A DNA stretch of 64,000 nt from Paramacrobiotus metropolitanus (Eukaryota; Tardigrada; Eutardigrada; Parachela; Macrobiotidae), in assembly GCF_019649055.1 (NCBI RefSeq), contig NW_026570280.1:248001-312000 (forward strand), in the 5' to 3' direction. Below, piece after piece: positions 63,015 to 64,000 of this stretch (positions are counted from its first letter, which is position 1; each line of letters opens with the position of its first letter). Under the pieces are notes generated by a model. That model saw only the letters and a program-made list of their open reading frames with translations. It had not been told where the DNA came from and ran no database searches. Both the position numbers and the translations under genes were made by a program.

Positions 63015-64000
63015 AACCCGGAAACATGTTCATATTCACGGATTTTTATACTTTCTTATTAGTTATCGCAGCCACGAAGAACTGTTAGAAATATATTAGC
63101 AATATATTATAACACACTCATGATATGTCATCTAGTTGTGAACTATGACCATTGTCTTACTAACTGCTCTATGAGTATACGGTGCACGCAGGTTACCAAT
63201 CCGCTTTTTTATCAGATGTTTAGGTGCAGCACCTTACTAATATCACGAATGTATCTGACGTTATACAAGAAATCTGCCTGCATAACGTTGAACAACAGAA
63301 CTGACACCAGTGTGTGCGATGCTTCCGCTTTCTGCTCCCGTGACTTATATTCCTCATACAATATAAATTCTAACAAGAATCCTTTTGTCGGGTGCAAACT
63401 ATTTCAGCATGCGTCACACCGCGATAATGTCTACATTTTCGAACATTAGTTAATCTAGAAAATGAGACTGTGCTTTCTTCTGCATTCCAAAAAATCTGTG
63501 GTTATTTGTGTCGACGTAACGGCTGCTTTATACCGGCTAGTCTATTACTGCTTGAATATTAGCGTACTAATGTTATCATGGCAGTAAAGCTATTTGTCAT
63601 TTTCAAGGACGACAACGTTTCCGTGACCTACTTAACGAGCAGAGTGCCATGCGGAACGTTGCTAACGGCGCGCACAATTAAATCCCGTCTGTCTCATTTA
63701 CTGGATGATGCCTCGTGATATGTTTATCGTTGTTTACACTTTCAAAACGAGATGTAAAAATGACTGCATTATCTGCAGACAGTGTAGTGTTTAGACTACA
63801 ATGACATGTACAGATAGTCCGATACAGATCGTTCTACGAGTACCAATATAGCGTGTACAAATAAATAACTGTCGCTGTCGCCATTTGCTGTATCGACGGT
63901 GATACATGATAAGCCTTCTTTACACTTAATAATGCCATGCCGCATCACGGCCATCGGGGAATTGGGTCGCGTCCCGCGGAGCAACCAGGTAACTGCCGCC
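63015..64000. other. Intergenic, no gene seen
   Basis: Short ORFs only, no domain or repeat recognised to the end of the window. Confidence 0.4.

Overview
The window is eukaryotic nuclear DNA from an invertebrate animal with a compact genome. Genes are short, introns use GT..AG borders, and GC-rich exons sit in AT-rich non-coding sequence. Recognisable animal families are present: an SRSF2-type splicing factor, a serpin, a BTB/BACK protein, two class A GPCRs and HtrL/YibB-like type II membrane proteins. Decayed LINE, PIF/Harbinger and MITE sequences are common. An ecdysozoan such as a tardigrade fits the style, but this is a guess; no diagnostic marker is visible.

Positions 1-28.3 kb are dominated by a local array of eight paralogues (six apparently intact) of a two-exon gene. 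Exon 1 encodes a signal peptide; exon 2 encodes two immunoglobulin-like domains ending in a conserved ECWFRPHRHLHEWIVQS-like tail. In every paralogue that keeps exon 1 the intron is phase 1. Two divergent gene pairs (4236-/8282+ and 16239-/21948+) share flanks, promoters and intergenic DNA, so a pair of about 8 kb was duplicated as a unit. Each copy was then invaded by different transposons. The plus-strand gene of the second pair is a pseudogene without exon 1. A four-copy tRNA-like tandem array lies at 23.3-24.5 kb.

Positions 28.8-35 kb hold a LINE tail, a GPCR tail relic, a two-exon serpin, a PIF/Harbinger transposase remnant and a rearranged GPCR pseudogene whose head is inverted relative to its body. 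Positions 35.6-44.7 kb hold a two-exon gene for a 79-residue secreted cysteine-containing peptide, a two-exon orphan GPCR with a Lys/Glu-rich third cytoplasmic loop (exons 3.3 kb apart), and an intact single-exon GPCR that is the relative of the pseudogene.

Positions 47.4-54.1 kb carry a four-exon BTB gene and a four-exon SRSF2-like gene. Positions 55-63 kb carry decayed repeats, a near-perfect 169-bp palindrome, and two tandem HtrL/YibB-like genes, one intact and one with a single-base frameshift in a C run and a Pro/Thr/Ala-rich stalk.

The features most likely to be undescribed are the Ig array (a candidate diversified secreted recognition family) and two transposable elements whose ends are built from inverted arrays of about 16-bp iterons sharing a GCC(G/C)AAATGTC core.
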